Below, piece after piece: positions 37,489-46,657 of a stretch of 64,000 nucleotides of DNA. A program made the translations under genes and the position numbers. Position 1 is the stretch's first letter. Every line of letters begins with the position of its first letter. Source of the stretch: CAZUTO01 sp964623085 (lineage in GTDB: Bacteria; Pseudomonadota; Gammaproteobacteria; Pseudomonadales; GM7GCV1); NCBI GenBank assembly GCA_964623085.1, contig CAZUTO010000004.1:31563-95562 (forward strand), read 5' to 3'. Under the pieces are notes generated by a model. It was given only the letters and a program-made list of their open reading frames with translations, did not search any database and was not told where the DNA came from.

Positions 37489-38694
37489 ATGAAAATTGCT
37501 TATCTAATGAATATTTATCCCGTGACGAGTGCGACATTTATTCGCCGGGAAATTCGGGAATTGGAAAAGCTAGATGTCGATATAAATCGTTATGCTATAA
37601 GGCGTTGGGATGAGGATCTTGTAGACCCTGACGATCGTGAAGAAGCAGAACGCACCCATTATATTCTGTCAGGTAATGTCGCTAATCTGATCAAAATATT
37701 TATTAGTACCGTCGTACGTCACCCCAAGGGTTTTTTGTCGATGCTTCGGCTTTGGTTGAAGATAGTGATGAATGCTAAAGGCATGGTGATTCAGCACGTT
37801 GCTTATCTCATGTATGCGGTTTACCTCTTTCGTCAATTGTCTTTGGACGGCGTTCGTCATATACACGCGCATTACTCTACAAATACTGCTGCAGTGGCGA
37901 TGCTATGCCGGAAGATGGGCGGCCCAACATACAGTTTTACAGCCCACGGCCCCGACGAATTTGATGCGCCCGAACACGCGAGTATTCGTGAAAAAGTGGC
38001 CGAGGCAGAATTTGTTGTAGCGATAACTGATTTCTGTAAATCACAACTTGTTCGATTTAGTAGCTTCGAACACTGGGATAAAATCCACCCGTTTCGCTGC
38101 GGGGTTTCCTTAGAGGAGTTGGTGGTATCTAACGAACCCTTTGAAAACAATTACACATTGGTTTGCGTTGGTAGGCTGACGGACCTAAAGGGTCAATTGC
38201 TGTTTCCCAAGGTTGCAAAATCGTTGGTGGAAAAGTATCCAGATCTTAAAATTATTTTGATTGGCGATGGTCCTTCTAGACCAGCTTTAGAAGCGCAAAT
38301 TAGTGCCAATAATCTAGAAACTGTTATTGAACTTCGCGGGTGGCAAACGAATGCCGAGGTCAAGCAGGTGATTCAATCTAGTCGGGCGCTAATATTGCCT
38401 AGTTTTGCTGAAGGCTTACCGATCGTGTTTATGGAATCTCTCGCTTTGGGTAGGCCTGTTCTCGCTACCTATATTGCGGGTATTCCTGAATTAGTCGACG
38501 AGGAATGTGGGTGGATTGTTCCTGCTGGATCCGAGGCATCTTTAAAAGACGCGCTGGATGATATTCTGAGTAGCTCAGCAGACGTATTGGTGAAAAAAGG
38601 TGAAGTTGGACGTCAGCGCATTGAAGAGCAACATAGCATTGCCATACTCGCGAATAACTTAGCCACAGAATTTAAAAAAGCATCGGGTATATAA
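37489..38694 (+). CDS. GT4-family glycosyltransferase
   Basis: GT-B fold glycosyltransferase (401 aa) of the GT4 family. The acceptor half starts KIAYLMNIYPVTSATFIRRE and includes FTAHGPDEFD. The donor half has VCVGRLTDLKGQ, GDGPSRPALE and the EX7E region PSFAEGLPIVFMESLALGRP. Such enzymes add sugars to cell-surface polysaccharides; the substrate cannot be read from sequence. No other polysaccharide genes are adjacent, so it stands alone between ilvC and the convergent ATP-grasp operon. Confidence 0.87.
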   Translation: MKIAYLMNIYPVTSATFIRREIRELEKLDVDINRYAIRRWDEDLVDPDDREEAERTHYILSGNVANLIKIFISTVVRHPKGFLSMLRLWLKIVMNAKGMVIQHVAYLMYAVYLFRQLSLDGVRHIHAHYSTNTAAVAMLCRKMGGPTYSFTAHGPDEFDAPEHASIREKVAEAEFVVAITDFCKSQLVRFSSFEHWDKIHPFRCGVSLEELVVSNEPFENNYTLVCVGRLTDLKGQLLFPKVAKSLVEKYPDLKIILIGDGPSRPALEAQISANNLETVIELRGWQTNAEVKQVIQSSRALILPSFAEGLPIVFMESLALGRPVLATYIAGIPELVDEECGWIVPAGSEASLKDALDDILSSSADVLVKKGEVGRQRIEEQHSIAILANNLATEFKKASGI

Positions 38695-38734
38695 ACCTAA
38701 TACGTTGACCGGTTTTCTGCTAAGCCAAGTCTAC

Positions 38735-39679
38735 TTAAACCGCACCGAACTTTTCGATGGACATATCAACGCGCTCTGAAGGCGGACGGTGCTGTTCATC
38801 AAGCGACTCAATATATCTAAGTCGGGGAATCAAACCGGCCTGATTAGCAATTTGAATAGCTAAACCTGGGCGTGCATTGAGCTCAAGTAGCAGGGGCCCT
38901 TGATTCTTGTCTAGCACAAGATCGACGCCTATATACCCCAACCCTGTCATTTCGTGGCAATTTGCAGCAAGAAGCAAAAAATTGCGCCAGTCTGGAATAT
39001 CAATGCCTAACAGGTTCGCGCCGGTATCCGGATGGGCCTTAATAGGCTGCCCGTGCTGCATCGCGCGCAGGGATTTTCCAGTGGCGATATCGAGCCCGAT
39101 ACCAATTGCACCCTGATGCAGATTTGCTTTACCGTCGGACTCTTTTGTGGCGCAACGAAGCATCGCCATCACCGGAAAGCCTTGGAACACGATAAGGCGG
39201 ATATCAGGCACACCTTCGTAGGACAAACCATCGAAGAGATCATCAAACTCAATGAGTGATTCAATGACGGCAACATCGGGTACACCGGAGAGTGAATAAA
39301 GACCCGCAAGAATATTGCTTAAATGTCGCTCAAGATCGCTGAGGCTCACTTCTTGGCCGGAAGTTTTGACAAATCCATTCTCTGTTTTGCCAGAAATAAC
39401 CCAAATACCTTTGCCACCTGATCCTTTAGAGGGTTTGATGGCAAATCGACTCAGTTTGGTTAGTGATTCAACAACGTTGGCGATTTCATGTTGCTTCTCA
39501 ACGACTGCGATGAGTTTTGGAACGTTCACTCCATGTTGTTCAGATAAGATCTTAGTTTTGAGTTTGTTGTCGACTAACGGGTAGCGAGTGCGATCATTGT
39601 AGCGGCCAATGAAATCTAGGTTACGCTGGTTCATTCCCATAATACCAGCCCGCTTTAATTCAAAAGGACTAATGAACAT
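38735..39679 (-). CDS. Alpha-L-glutamate ligase-like (RimK-related) ATP-grasp protein
   Basis: ATP-grasp enzyme (314 aa) related to RimK-type glutamate ligases, which form peptide or isopeptide bonds using ATP. The ATP-binding loop is AIKPSKGSGGKGIWVI. The Mg-binding C-terminal motif is LLLELNARPGLAIQIAN, preceded by GLGYIGVDLVLD. Its start overlaps the upstream transglutaminase-like gene by 11 bases. Third gene of a three-gene operon with a 7-TM protein and a retropepsin-like lipoprotein; the group is recurrent in gammaproteobacteria. The ligated substrate is unknown. Confidence 0.87.
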   Translation of the reverse strand: MFISPFELKRAGIMGMNQRNLDFIGRYNDRTRYPLVDNKLKTKILSEQHGVNVPKLIAVVEKQHEIANVVESLTKLSRFAIKPSKGSGGKGIWVISGKTENGFVKTSGQEVSLSDLERHLSNILAGLYSLSGVPDVAVIESLIEFDDLFDGLSYEGVPDIRLIVFQGFPVMAMLRCATKESDGKANLHQGAIGIGLDIATGKSLRAMQHGQPIKAHPDTGANLLGIDIPDWRNFLLLAANCHEMTGLGYIGVDLVLDKNQGPLLLELNARPGLAIQIANQAGLIPRLRYIESLDEQHRPPSERVDMSIEKFGAV

Positions 39680-41192
39680 CGAGAGATTTCTTTTCCCAAA
39701 ATCTAAAGCGTCTAAATTCTGATAGGCGGTAGCCGGTGTATTGTCCGGTTAAAAGAATGATTGCCAGCGTCACTAGGTGCATCTCTGGAAAGTTAAAAGA
39801 GAGGTGAGCCATCAGAGAGTTTGACATCAGCAAGTAGGCGCACACGGCTACCGCTAGACTTCCGATACCTTGAATCATTACTTCTTTGGCGCCTTCTTCT
39901 TCCCACAGGATGGACATTCTCTCAATGGTCCAAGCCAAAATAATCATTGGAAAGAACGTCACGGTCATCCCAGTTTTTAGTCCAAGCTTTGCACCTACTA
40001 CGCTGAATAGTGCGATCATAAACACAACAATGACCACCAGTGTCGCAATACGAGCAACGAGCAACATATTGAGTTTGGATAGATAGCCGCGCATCAGTAA
40101 GCCAGCAGCAACGACCACAACAAAGCTGATTAAACCGGGTAGGAGAGACGTCTGTAAAAAAGAAACGGCAATAAGAACCGGCATAAAGGTTCCGGCTGTT
40201 CTGACTCCGACTAAAATTCTAACTAGGACAACGACGAGTGCGCCTAGTGGCAATAACAGAAGCAACTTGAACATGCTCTGTTCTTCGATGGGTAGTTGGC
40301 TAATGCTAAATAGGTCTAGCCCCGCGTCGCCACTCTGCGCTCGCGCTGCAGAAACAGCTGATGTGGATTGCCGAATCATGGAAAAAGACATTTGAGAATC
40401 GCTGCCACCTTCGACATCTAAGAATGACACGCCACCGCGTTTCCAAAGTAGTACATTTTCGGGCAATCCTTGCCTGCCAGTCTTGGGGTCAAAGAATTGC
40501 CATTCGCCATCATAGACTTCAAGCCAAGGCTCTAGCCTTAGCCTGCGCCTCGCGTCTTCGAGTAGCAAACCTTCTGAAAGTCGCGCGGAATAGCCTGCTT
40601 GATGAATCAATGGCACAAGCAGGTTTTCAAGCGATTCAGAAGTAAGTAAAAGTGCGGCGTTTTGATCTAAATCGTCAGCCAAGAGTATTTTGAGCAGTTC
40701 ACGGGAGAAAGACTGTGCGGAACTGGATCGGCTTTGCGCATCAATGATGATTTGATCGGCCGCAATTTGTAGCGAAGCATCCAAAAAAAGGTTTTGGAAT
40801 GGTACAGACGAGGCCAGCTCTGAATCGTCTTGAGTACCCGAATCATCCGGCACAAAATAGGCTTGATAAAAAAGTGTTTGTTCGCCATCGGCGATGTTTT
40901 TTGTCCAGACTCCACGCCGATTATTGCCATTGTCTACTACTGAAAATCCGTAGCCGGGGCTGGCAGCCTGTTCGTTGACTAAATTGAAACCTGGGAGGCT
41001 TTTAGGTAATTCAAGACTAACTGATACCGGTTGATTCTGTGCATCGAACTCGATGCCTGCCTCAACTAGCCATACAATCTGCTCGTCCCTGGGGGATAGT
41101 GGCATGCCGGTTGTTATATGTCGCCAATAACCGGTTCCAAGACCGATTCCAATTAGGAGCACGACGATAGTGAAGAGTGGTAAGCGAGACAT
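39669..41192 (-). CDS. Inactive transglutaminase-like domain fused to seven membrane helices
   Basis: Membrane protein (507 aa). One N-terminal helix (residues 6-24), a periplasmic region of about 290 residues resembling the inactive transglutaminase domain, then about seven membrane segments from residue 320 on (LLLLLPLGALVVVLVRILVG and so on). No convincing Cys-His-Asp catalytic set is visible in the soluble part. Second gene of the operon, 11 bases after the retropepsin gene and overlapping the ligase gene, which points to a physical complex of three. Confidence 0.85.
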   Translation of the reverse strand: MSRLPLFTIVVLLIGIGLGTGYWRHITTGMPLSPRDEQIVWLVEAGIEFDAQNQPVSVSLELPKSLPGFNLVNEQAASPGYGFSVVDNGNNRRGVWTKNIADGEQTLFYQAYFVPDDSGTQDDSELASSVPFQNLFLDASLQIAADQIIIDAQSRSSSAQSFSRELLKILLADDLDQNAALLLTSESLENLLVPLIHQAGYSARLSEGLLLEDARRRLRLEPWLEVYDGEWQFFDPKTGRQGLPENVLLWKRGGVSFLDVEGGSDSQMSFSMIRQSTSAVSAARAQSGDAGLDLFSISQLPIEEQSMFKLLLLLPLGALVVVLVRILVGVRTAGTFMPVLIAVSFLQTSLLPGLISFVVVVAAGLLMRGYLSKLNMLLVARIATLVVIVVFMIALFSVVGAKLGLKTGMTVTFFPMIILAWTIERMSILWEEEGAKEVMIQGIGSLAVAVCAYLLMSNSLMAHLSFNFPEMHLVTLAIILLTGQYTGYRLSEFRRFRFWEKKSLDVH

Positions 41193-41203
41193 AGGTGTGC
41201 AGG

Positions 41204-41962
41204 CTATTCCTCATGAAATAGGTGGCTATCGCTAACATCAACAATCATTCGATCGGTCATGATATTGCGGCCCACTAGTGCAGGGTATTCCAAGTGAGAG
41301 CGGTCAGTGAGCGTAAATTCCGCAGTACCTTTAATATCACCAAACTGGTATGCCATTTCTACGACGGGGCGGCGTTCTCCTTCGTCTGTTCCCGACGACT
41401 GGAATATGCGCACCCATCTGATGACCGGACGCTCCAAATCGACGTATTCATCGCCATCCATGAATAGTTTAAAACGTACCCAGCGGTCTCCGTCTCTTTC
41501 AAAATTTGTAATATCTCGCGCATCGAGCGAGGATGAAGTGGCACCGGTATCGATTCGTGCCTCATGAGTAATTCCTTCCTCTGTAAAAGTAATGTTTTCA
41601 ATGCCGCCGACAATTACTTTTCCTTCTGCTTTTAGCCACTCTGCGCGCGTTTGTTGCCTATCGTCGCTTTTGTCGTCGCTACTATTTTCTTGCTCTGGCT
41701 CGCTAATTTCAGCATCAGTGTTTTGTGCGATATAGCGTTGTAATAGCAAGCGTGTTTTAAGCAATTCAATTGCGACCGCGTCAGATGATTCAAGCGGAGT
41801 AGAGGTCAATGAATCGAGCAGCGTTTGTTGCTGATTAATGATTTCACGATTGATTTGGATATCCGACTCCAGCTGTTCAAGATTTGAATTAGATGTCTGA
41901 AACACTCCTGCACAGCCAGCGATAATAAGGCTCGATAGTACAAGCCCAAAATTGCGTATCAT
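41204..41962 (-). CDS. Retropepsin-like aspartic protease lipoprotein (RimB/ATP-dependent zinc protease family)
   Basis: Exported lipoprotein of 252 aa. From the ATG at 41962, which has AGGTGG upstream, the signal peptide ends at lipobox IIAGC. A polar linker follows, then the protease-like domain with ARIDTGATSSSLDARDI, the D-T-G-A motif of retroviral-type aspartic proteases, and YPALVGRNIMTDRMIVDVS at the end. An in-frame start 24 codons further up would put residues before a normal signal peptide and is disfavoured. The family was named from an earlier zinc-protease annotation; the DTGA motif argues for an aspartyl mechanism. Confidence 0.86.
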   Translation of the reverse strand: MIRNFGLVLSSLIIAGCAGVFQTSNSNLEQLESDIQINREIINQQQTLLDSLTSTPLESSDAVAIELLKTRLLLQRYIAQNTDAEISEPEQENSSDDKSDDRQQTRAEWLKAEGKVIVGGIENITFTEEGITHEARIDTGATSSSLDARDITNFERDGDRWVRFKLFMDGDEYVDLERPVIRWVRIFQSSGTDEGERRPVVEMAYQFGDIKGTAEFTLTDRSHLEYPALVGRNIMTDRMIVDVSDSHLFHEE

Positions 41963-42067
41963 TACCCACCTACCAAGAAGGCTTGCGCCGTATGAATTTG
42001 TAAAAAAAGATTTAATAGAAAAAAGACTGATCATAAACGATTAATTGTTGGAGTCTAACAGACTTAT

Positions 42068-43726
42068 TTAAACAGAGCGCAGAAGGCGATCGGCATGAGC
42101 TAGACTTTGATCGGTCAACTCTGTTCCACCTACCATTCTTGCGATTTCTTCTATCCTAGCGGATTGATCTAACACTTGAATACTTGTTTCCATTTCGTCG
42201 GATGCACTCCTTTTTTCAACACCAAACTGATGGTGAGCTTGCGATGCCACCTGGGCGAGGTGAGTAACGCAAATAACCTGTGAATGCGCGCCTAAATCTC
42301 TGAGCAGCTCGCCTACCACCGCCGCGGTTGCTCCCCCAATACCAACATCAACCTCATCAAATACAAGGGTTGGGCTGTCATTGGTTTTAGCAATCACAAC
42401 CTGAATAGCCAAACTAATACGCGATAACTCACCGCCAGACGCAACTTTACTTATTGGTTTCGGTGTGGCGCCCTGATTTGTTTGCACGAGATACTCAATA
42501 TTCATGCCACCCGACAAACTAGGATCCGATTCGACAAGCTCTATGCTTAGCGCTGCTCCTGCCATGCCCAACTGTTCAAAGTATTGATTGACACTCTTTT
42601 GAAGCTTATTCCCATATTGTCTTCGGGAAGCATTGAGCGTGCTCGCTGCCTCATTATAATGCAACCTAAGCGCTTTGGCTTTTTCGCGATAGCTATTAAT
42701 GTCGCCGGTAACCTCTTGCAGTTGGCTTAGTTCTGTTGTGAGTTCTTGTTGGACATCGGGGAGACCATTTGGTGCCACCCGATGTTTTCGGCCCAGATCA
42801 AATGCCTGTGACAGCCTAGCCTCAACCGTGATTAATTTATCTGGATTGATCTCAATAGCACCTGCTGCGCGACGCACCGAGTCGCGGGCTTCTTCTAGCT
42901 GAATTTTTGCACCCTTGATGAGTTCAATGGCTTCTAGCAATGGTTCGCTCGGGGTTGTTACAGATTGCGCGGTTTGAAGTGCCTGCTCAGACGAATGTAG
43001 TAGATTGAATTCATCATTTTCGCTTAACAGCATGGATAGTTGATGAAGAGACTTTAGAATTTCATCAGCATTAGCCAATTGTTGCTGTTCTTTTTCTAGC
43101 GTTTGAAATTCATTATTTTTAAGGGAAAGCTCTTCGAATTCGTCAACCTGAAACTGCAATAATTCCTTGCGCGCGATAAGCGAATCCTGATTTGTTTCGA
43201 CATCGATGAGCGTCTGTTCTGCAGCCTTCCATTCTGAAAAACAATTGGCTACGTTTTCCAGTAATGCTTTATGCCCCGCATAGCTATCAAGGATCTCTAG
43301 CTGCTGCTCCTTGTTGGTGAGGCGTTGATGTTCGTGCTGGCTATGTATGTTAATGAGACGTTTGGCGAGTTGACGCAGCGTGGCTAAGGTCACGGGTTGG
43401 CCATTAATCCAGGCTTTGGAGCTGCCATTTCTATTAATTAAACGGCGCAGTAAACATTGGCCGTCCTCGTCCAATTCTTGTTCCTTTAGGAAGGCGTTGA
43501 CCTGATTGTTATCAGAGATATCAAACGACGTGTGAACTTCGGCGCGCTCTTCACCCTCTCGAATTTGTCCGTAATCGGCGCGATCTCCTAGTGTGAGGCC
43601 GAGTGCATTGAGCAAAATGGATTTTCCAGCGCCCGTTTCTCCAGTGATAGCCGTCATGCCATCACGGAGTTCAATATCGAGGGATTTTACCAAAGTAAAA
43701 TTTCTAACTGATAACTGGCTTAGCAA
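42068..43726 (-). CDS. recN: DNA repair protein RecN
   Basis: SMC-like ATPase (552 aa) acting in double-strand break repair. Walker A ITGETGAGKSILLNALGL is at the start, a long coiled coil occupies about 150-370, and the ABC signature SGGELSRISLAIQ with Walker B LVFDEVDVGIGG follows at the end. It is divergent from grpE, as in Pseudomonas. I saw no CTGT-N8-ACAG LexA box in the 180-base divergent region. Confidence 0.96.
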   Translation of the reverse strand: MLSQLSVRNFTLVKSLDIELRDGMTAITGETGAGKSILLNALGLTLGDRADYGQIREGEERAEVHTSFDISDNNQVNAFLKEQELDEDGQCLLRRLINRNGSSKAWINGQPVTLATLRQLAKRLINIHSQHEHQRLTNKEQQLEILDSYAGHKALLENVANCFSEWKAAEQTLIDVETNQDSLIARKELLQFQVDEFEELSLKNNEFQTLEKEQQQLANADEILKSLHQLSMLLSENDEFNLLHSSEQALQTAQSVTTPSEPLLEAIELIKGAKIQLEEARDSVRRAAGAIEINPDKLITVEARLSQAFDLGRKHRVAPNGLPDVQQELTTELSQLQEVTGDINSYREKAKALRLHYNEAASTLNASRRQYGNKLQKSVNQYFEQLGMAGAALSIELVESDPSLSGGMNIEYLVQTNQGATPKPISKVASGGELSRISLAIQVVIAKTNDSPTLVFDEVDVGIGGATAAVVGELLRDLGAHSQVICVTHLAQVASQAHHQFGVEKRSASDEMETSIQVLDQSARIEEIARMVGGTELTDQSLAHADRLLRSV

Positions 43727-43844
43727 GAGATAACCCGTCTGCTCGATCTAAACGAAGGCCGGTAATTTTACACCTGCTAGGTTGTGATGAAAGCCGAGTT
43801 TTTAGTCTTCGATCTTAAACAACGTATTTTTTTAATACTTTTTC

Positions 43845-43872
43845 CTTGAAGGTGACTGAACTAGCCCCATAT
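43845..43872 (+). promoter_or_regulatory. Sigma-32 heat-shock promoter of grpE
   Basis: CTTGAAG (43845-43851), 13-base spacer, CCCCATAT (43865-43872): 6 of 7 in the -35 and a full match in the -10 consensus. It lies 34 bases upstream of the grpE start. Confidence 0.9.
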
Positions 43873-43906
43873 CGGTGGAAGAGCTTTATATTGATGGAGA
43901 GACGAC

Positions 43907-44518
43907 TTGTCAGAACAGCAAAATCCAGCAGATGATCATAATGAAGTGGGTGACCCTAAAGATCCTGATAATGGCGCAGAAACCGCGGAGGAAAACTCCT
44001 CAGCATCTGAGTCAGGTCAGGAGCCACAGTTAGCCGATGAAGCCGAACTATCTAGCGAGGAGCAATTGATTGAGCTTCAAGATCAACTCGATAAGGCACG
44101 TGAAGATGTATTACGTGCAGCAGCTGAGGCTCAGAACGCGCGTCGTCGCGCTGATCAGGATGTAGAAAAAGCGCGTAAATTTGCACTGGAAAGATTTGTT
44201 CAAGATTTGCTGCCAGTGGTAGACAACCTTGAGCGCGCGATGAGTGCAGTGGATAGCGAGGACGAGGTCTTTAAGCCTGTATTTGAAGGCATTGAACTGA
44301 CATATAAATCTTTTCAAGACAGTCTCAGTCGTCACCAAGTGGTGGTGGTTGATCCGGCCGGCGCTCCCTTTGATCCAGAACAGCATCAAGCGATGAGTAT
44401 GGTGCCTAGCCCTGATGTTGAGCCCAATACAGTGTTAGAGGTATTTCAAAAAGGCTACTTGTTAAATGGACGGCTTATTCGACCAGCAATGGTTGTAGTG
44501 AGCAAAACACCGGAATGA
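43907..44518 (+). CDS. grpE: Nucleotide exchange factor GrpE
   Basis: DnaK co-chaperone that releases ADP (203 aa). An acidic disordered N-terminus (about 1-50) leads to the long dimerising helix and the wing domain with QDLLPVVDNLERAM and a GYLLNGRLIRPAMVVVS ending. The start is a TTG at 43907 with GGAGAG upstream. First gene of grpE-dnaK-dnaJ. Confidence 0.96.
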   Translation: MSEQQNPADDHNEVGDPKDPDNGAETAEENSSASESGQEPQLADEAELSSEEQLIELQDQLDKAREDVLRAAAEAQNARRRADQDVEKARKFALERFVQDLLPVVDNLERAMSAVDSEDEVFKPVFEGIELTYKSFQDSLSRHQVVVVDPAGAPFDPEQHQAMSMVPSPDVEPNTVLEVFQKGYLLNGRLIRPAMVVVSKTPE

Positions 44519-44540
44519 AGTATTTGGTCTAAAAACTGAA

Positions 44541-44568
44541 CTTGAAATCGATTAGATAAGACATATAT
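44541..44568 (+). promoter_or_regulatory. Possible second heat-shock promoter before dnaK
   Basis: A perfect CTTGAAA (44541-44547), 13-base spacer, then ACATATAT (44561-44568). The -10 box is a poor match to CCCCATNT, so this is tentative. Confidence 0.3.
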
Positions 44569-44630
44569 CAGTAAGTAATAGCAAGTCGATCTAGAAATCA
44601 CTTGTAACGAATTTAGCGGAGATTGTGAAA

Positions 44631-46550
44631 ATGGGAAAAATTATCGGCATTGACTTGGGAACAACGAATTCCTGTGTCGCAGTAATGGAAGGTGAAAAAG
44701 TTCGCGTGATAGAAAACGCTGAGGGTGATCGGACCACGCCATCGATTGTTGCGTATACCGACGATGGTGAAACGCTGGTTGGTCAGTCGGCCAAGCGACA
44801 AGCTGTCACTAACCCGGTTAACACTGTTTATGCAGTGAAGCGTTTGATTGGCCGACGCTTTGAAGATGATGTTGTACAAAAAGACATCAAAATGGTGCCC
44901 TATGCCATTGCCAAAGCAGATAACGGCGATGCCTGGGTAGAAATCAAAGGCGATAAAAAAGCACCGCCTCAGGTTTCTGCTGAGATTCTCAAGAAGATGA
45001 AGAAAACAGCCGAAGACTATCTTGGTGAAACAGTCACAGAAGCAGTGATTACTGTGCCCGCGTATTTTAACGATTCGCAACGGCAGGCAACCAAAGATGC
45101 GGGCAAGATCGCCGGGCTAGAGGTTAAGCGAATTATTAACGAGCCCACCGCTGCAGCTTTGGCATATGGCCTAGATAAAGAGAGTGGTGGTGATCGTACT
45201 ATTGCGGTATACGATCTCGGTGGTGGTACCTTTGATGTATCTATCATCGAAATTGCAGACGTTGATGGCGAAAAGCAGTTTGAAGTGCTGTCCACGAACG
45301 GCGATACCTTTCTTGGTGGAGAGGACTTTGACCTTGCTGTAATCGAATACTTGGCAGATACGTTCCAACAAGAAAACAATATGGATTTGAAAGGCGATCC
45401 ATTGGCTATGCAGCGTCTTAAAGAGGCAGCTGAGAAAGCCAAGATCGAACTTTCTTCTAGTCAGCAAACAGAAGTGAATCTGCCTTATATTACTGCGGAT
45501 GGCAGTGGCCCTAAACATTTGGTGGTTAAGCTCACGCGCGCCAAGTTGGAATCGCTGGTCGAAGAGTTAGTTGCCCGATCGCTAGAGCCATGCAAGACGG
45601 CATTGGCTGATGCGGACTTATCGACCGGAGAAATAGACGAAATTATTTTGGTTGGCGGTCAAACACGGATGCCGTTAGTGCAAGAAAAGGTATCTGCGTT
45701 TTTTGGTAAAGAATCACGGAAAGACGTGAACCCAGATGAGGCGGTTGCCATAGGTGCAGCGCTTCAGGGCGCTGTATTGGCAGGCGATGTGACTGATGTA
45801 TTGCTACTAGACGTCACACCATTGACGCTAGGTATCGAAACACTCGGTGCTGTAGCAACGCCTTTGATTGATAAGAACACGACTATCCCAACTAAAAAAT
45901 CACAGGTATTTTCTACAGCGGAAGATAATCAAAACGCTGTGACTATTCATGTGGTTCAAGGTGAGCGTAAGCAAGCGACCCAGAACAAGTCTCTAGGCCG
46001 TTTTGATCTTGCCGATATTCCACCTGCGCCGCGCGGTATGCCGCAAATCGAAGTTACCTTTGATATTGATGCAAACGGAATATTGAATGTATCAGCCAAA
46101 GATAAAGCGACAGGGAAAGAACAGTCTATTGTGATTAAAGCTTCCAGTGGTTTGTCGGATGATGAAATTGACAACATGGTTTCTGAGGCTGAAGCGCACG
46201 CGGAGGAAGACAAGAAGTTTGAAGATCTGGTTCAGGCCCGAAACGGTGCAGAAGGACTCGCGCATGCGACACGCAAGACGTTGAAAGAGGCTGAAGATAA
46301 AGTCGACGACGCTGAAAAAGCCGAAATTGAAGCGGCAATTAGTGAAGTAGAAGAAGCCTGCAAAGGCGATGACCAATCTGCTATTGATAGTGCTGCTGAA
46401 AAATTGACTACATTGTCGACCAACTTGGCACAAAAACTATACGCGGAAACACAACAAGCAGGCACTGGCGCTGCAGAAGGCGCAGAGAGTGCTGATCAAG
46501 CTGAAGATGTTGTTGATGCGGAGTTTGAAGAAGTTAAAGACGATAAATAG
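44631..46550 (+). CDS. dnaK: Chaperone DnaK (Hsp70)
   Basis: Hsp70 chaperone (639 aa) with ATPase domain motifs GIDLGTTNSCVAVMEG, VPAYFNDSQRQATKDAG, YDLGGGTFDVSIIEI and the LLLDVTPLTLGIETLG linker, then the substrate-binding domain and a lid ending in the acidic tail ...DVVDAEFEEVKDDK. The ATG at 44631 is chosen over a GTG two codons upstream. It works with GrpE and DnaJ encoded on either side. Confidence 0.98.
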   Translation: MGKIIGIDLGTTNSCVAVMEGEKVRVIENAEGDRTTPSIVAYTDDGETLVGQSAKRQAVTNPVNTVYAVKRLIGRRFEDDVVQKDIKMVPYAIAKADNGDAWVEIKGDKKAPPQVSAEILKKMKKTAEDYLGETVTEAVITVPAYFNDSQRQATKDAGKIAGLEVKRIINEPTAAALAYGLDKESGGDRTIAVYDLGGGTFDVSIIEIADVDGEKQFEVLSTNGDTFLGGEDFDLAVIEYLADTFQQENNMDLKGDPLAMQRLKEAAEKAKIELSSSQQTEVNLPYITADGSGPKHLVVKLTRAKLESLVEELVARSLEPCKTALADADLSTGEIDEIILVGGQTRMPLVQEKVSAFFGKESRKDVNPDEAVAIGAALQGAVLAGDVTDVLLLDVTPLTLGIETLGAVATPLIDKNTTIPTKKSQVFSTAEDNQNAVTIHVVQGERKQATQNKSLGRFDLADIPPAPRGMPQIEVTFDIDANGILNVSAKDKATGKEQSIVIKASSGLSDDEIDNMVSEAEAHAEEDKKFEDLVQARNGAEGLAHATRKTLKEAEDKVDDAEKAEIEAAISEVEEACKGDDQSAIDSAAEKLTTLSTNLAQKLYAETQQAGTGAAEGAESADQAEDVVDAEFEEVKDDK

Positions 46551-46602
46551 GCGTTATTTATAGGCTGTATGGCAGTCAATGTGATGCCAGCAATGAAAAG
46601 AA

Positions 46603-46630
46603 AACGCGGGGTGGGAAACCATCCCGCGTT
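46603..46630. repeat. Hairpin between dnaK and dnaJ
   Basis: A 12-base stem (46603-46614 with 46619-46630, one G-T pair) closed by a GAAA tetraloop. It ends 27 bases before dnaJ and lacks a T-run, so it may be a partial terminator or an mRNA-processing or stability element setting the dnaK:dnaJ ratio. Confidence 0.75.
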
Positions 46631-46657
46631 CGTTTGTTAAAGAGGTAGGCCTTTACT

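Noticed and set aside
43727..43906. LexA (SOS) box upstream of recN
   Set aside because: Looked for CTGT-N8-ACAG and found none in the divergent region; only the grpE heat-shock promoter is clear.
44613..45518. Several minus-strand frames of 115-155 codons
   Set aside because: Antisense to dnaK; long antisense frames are common in conserved chaperone genes and no product family is visible.
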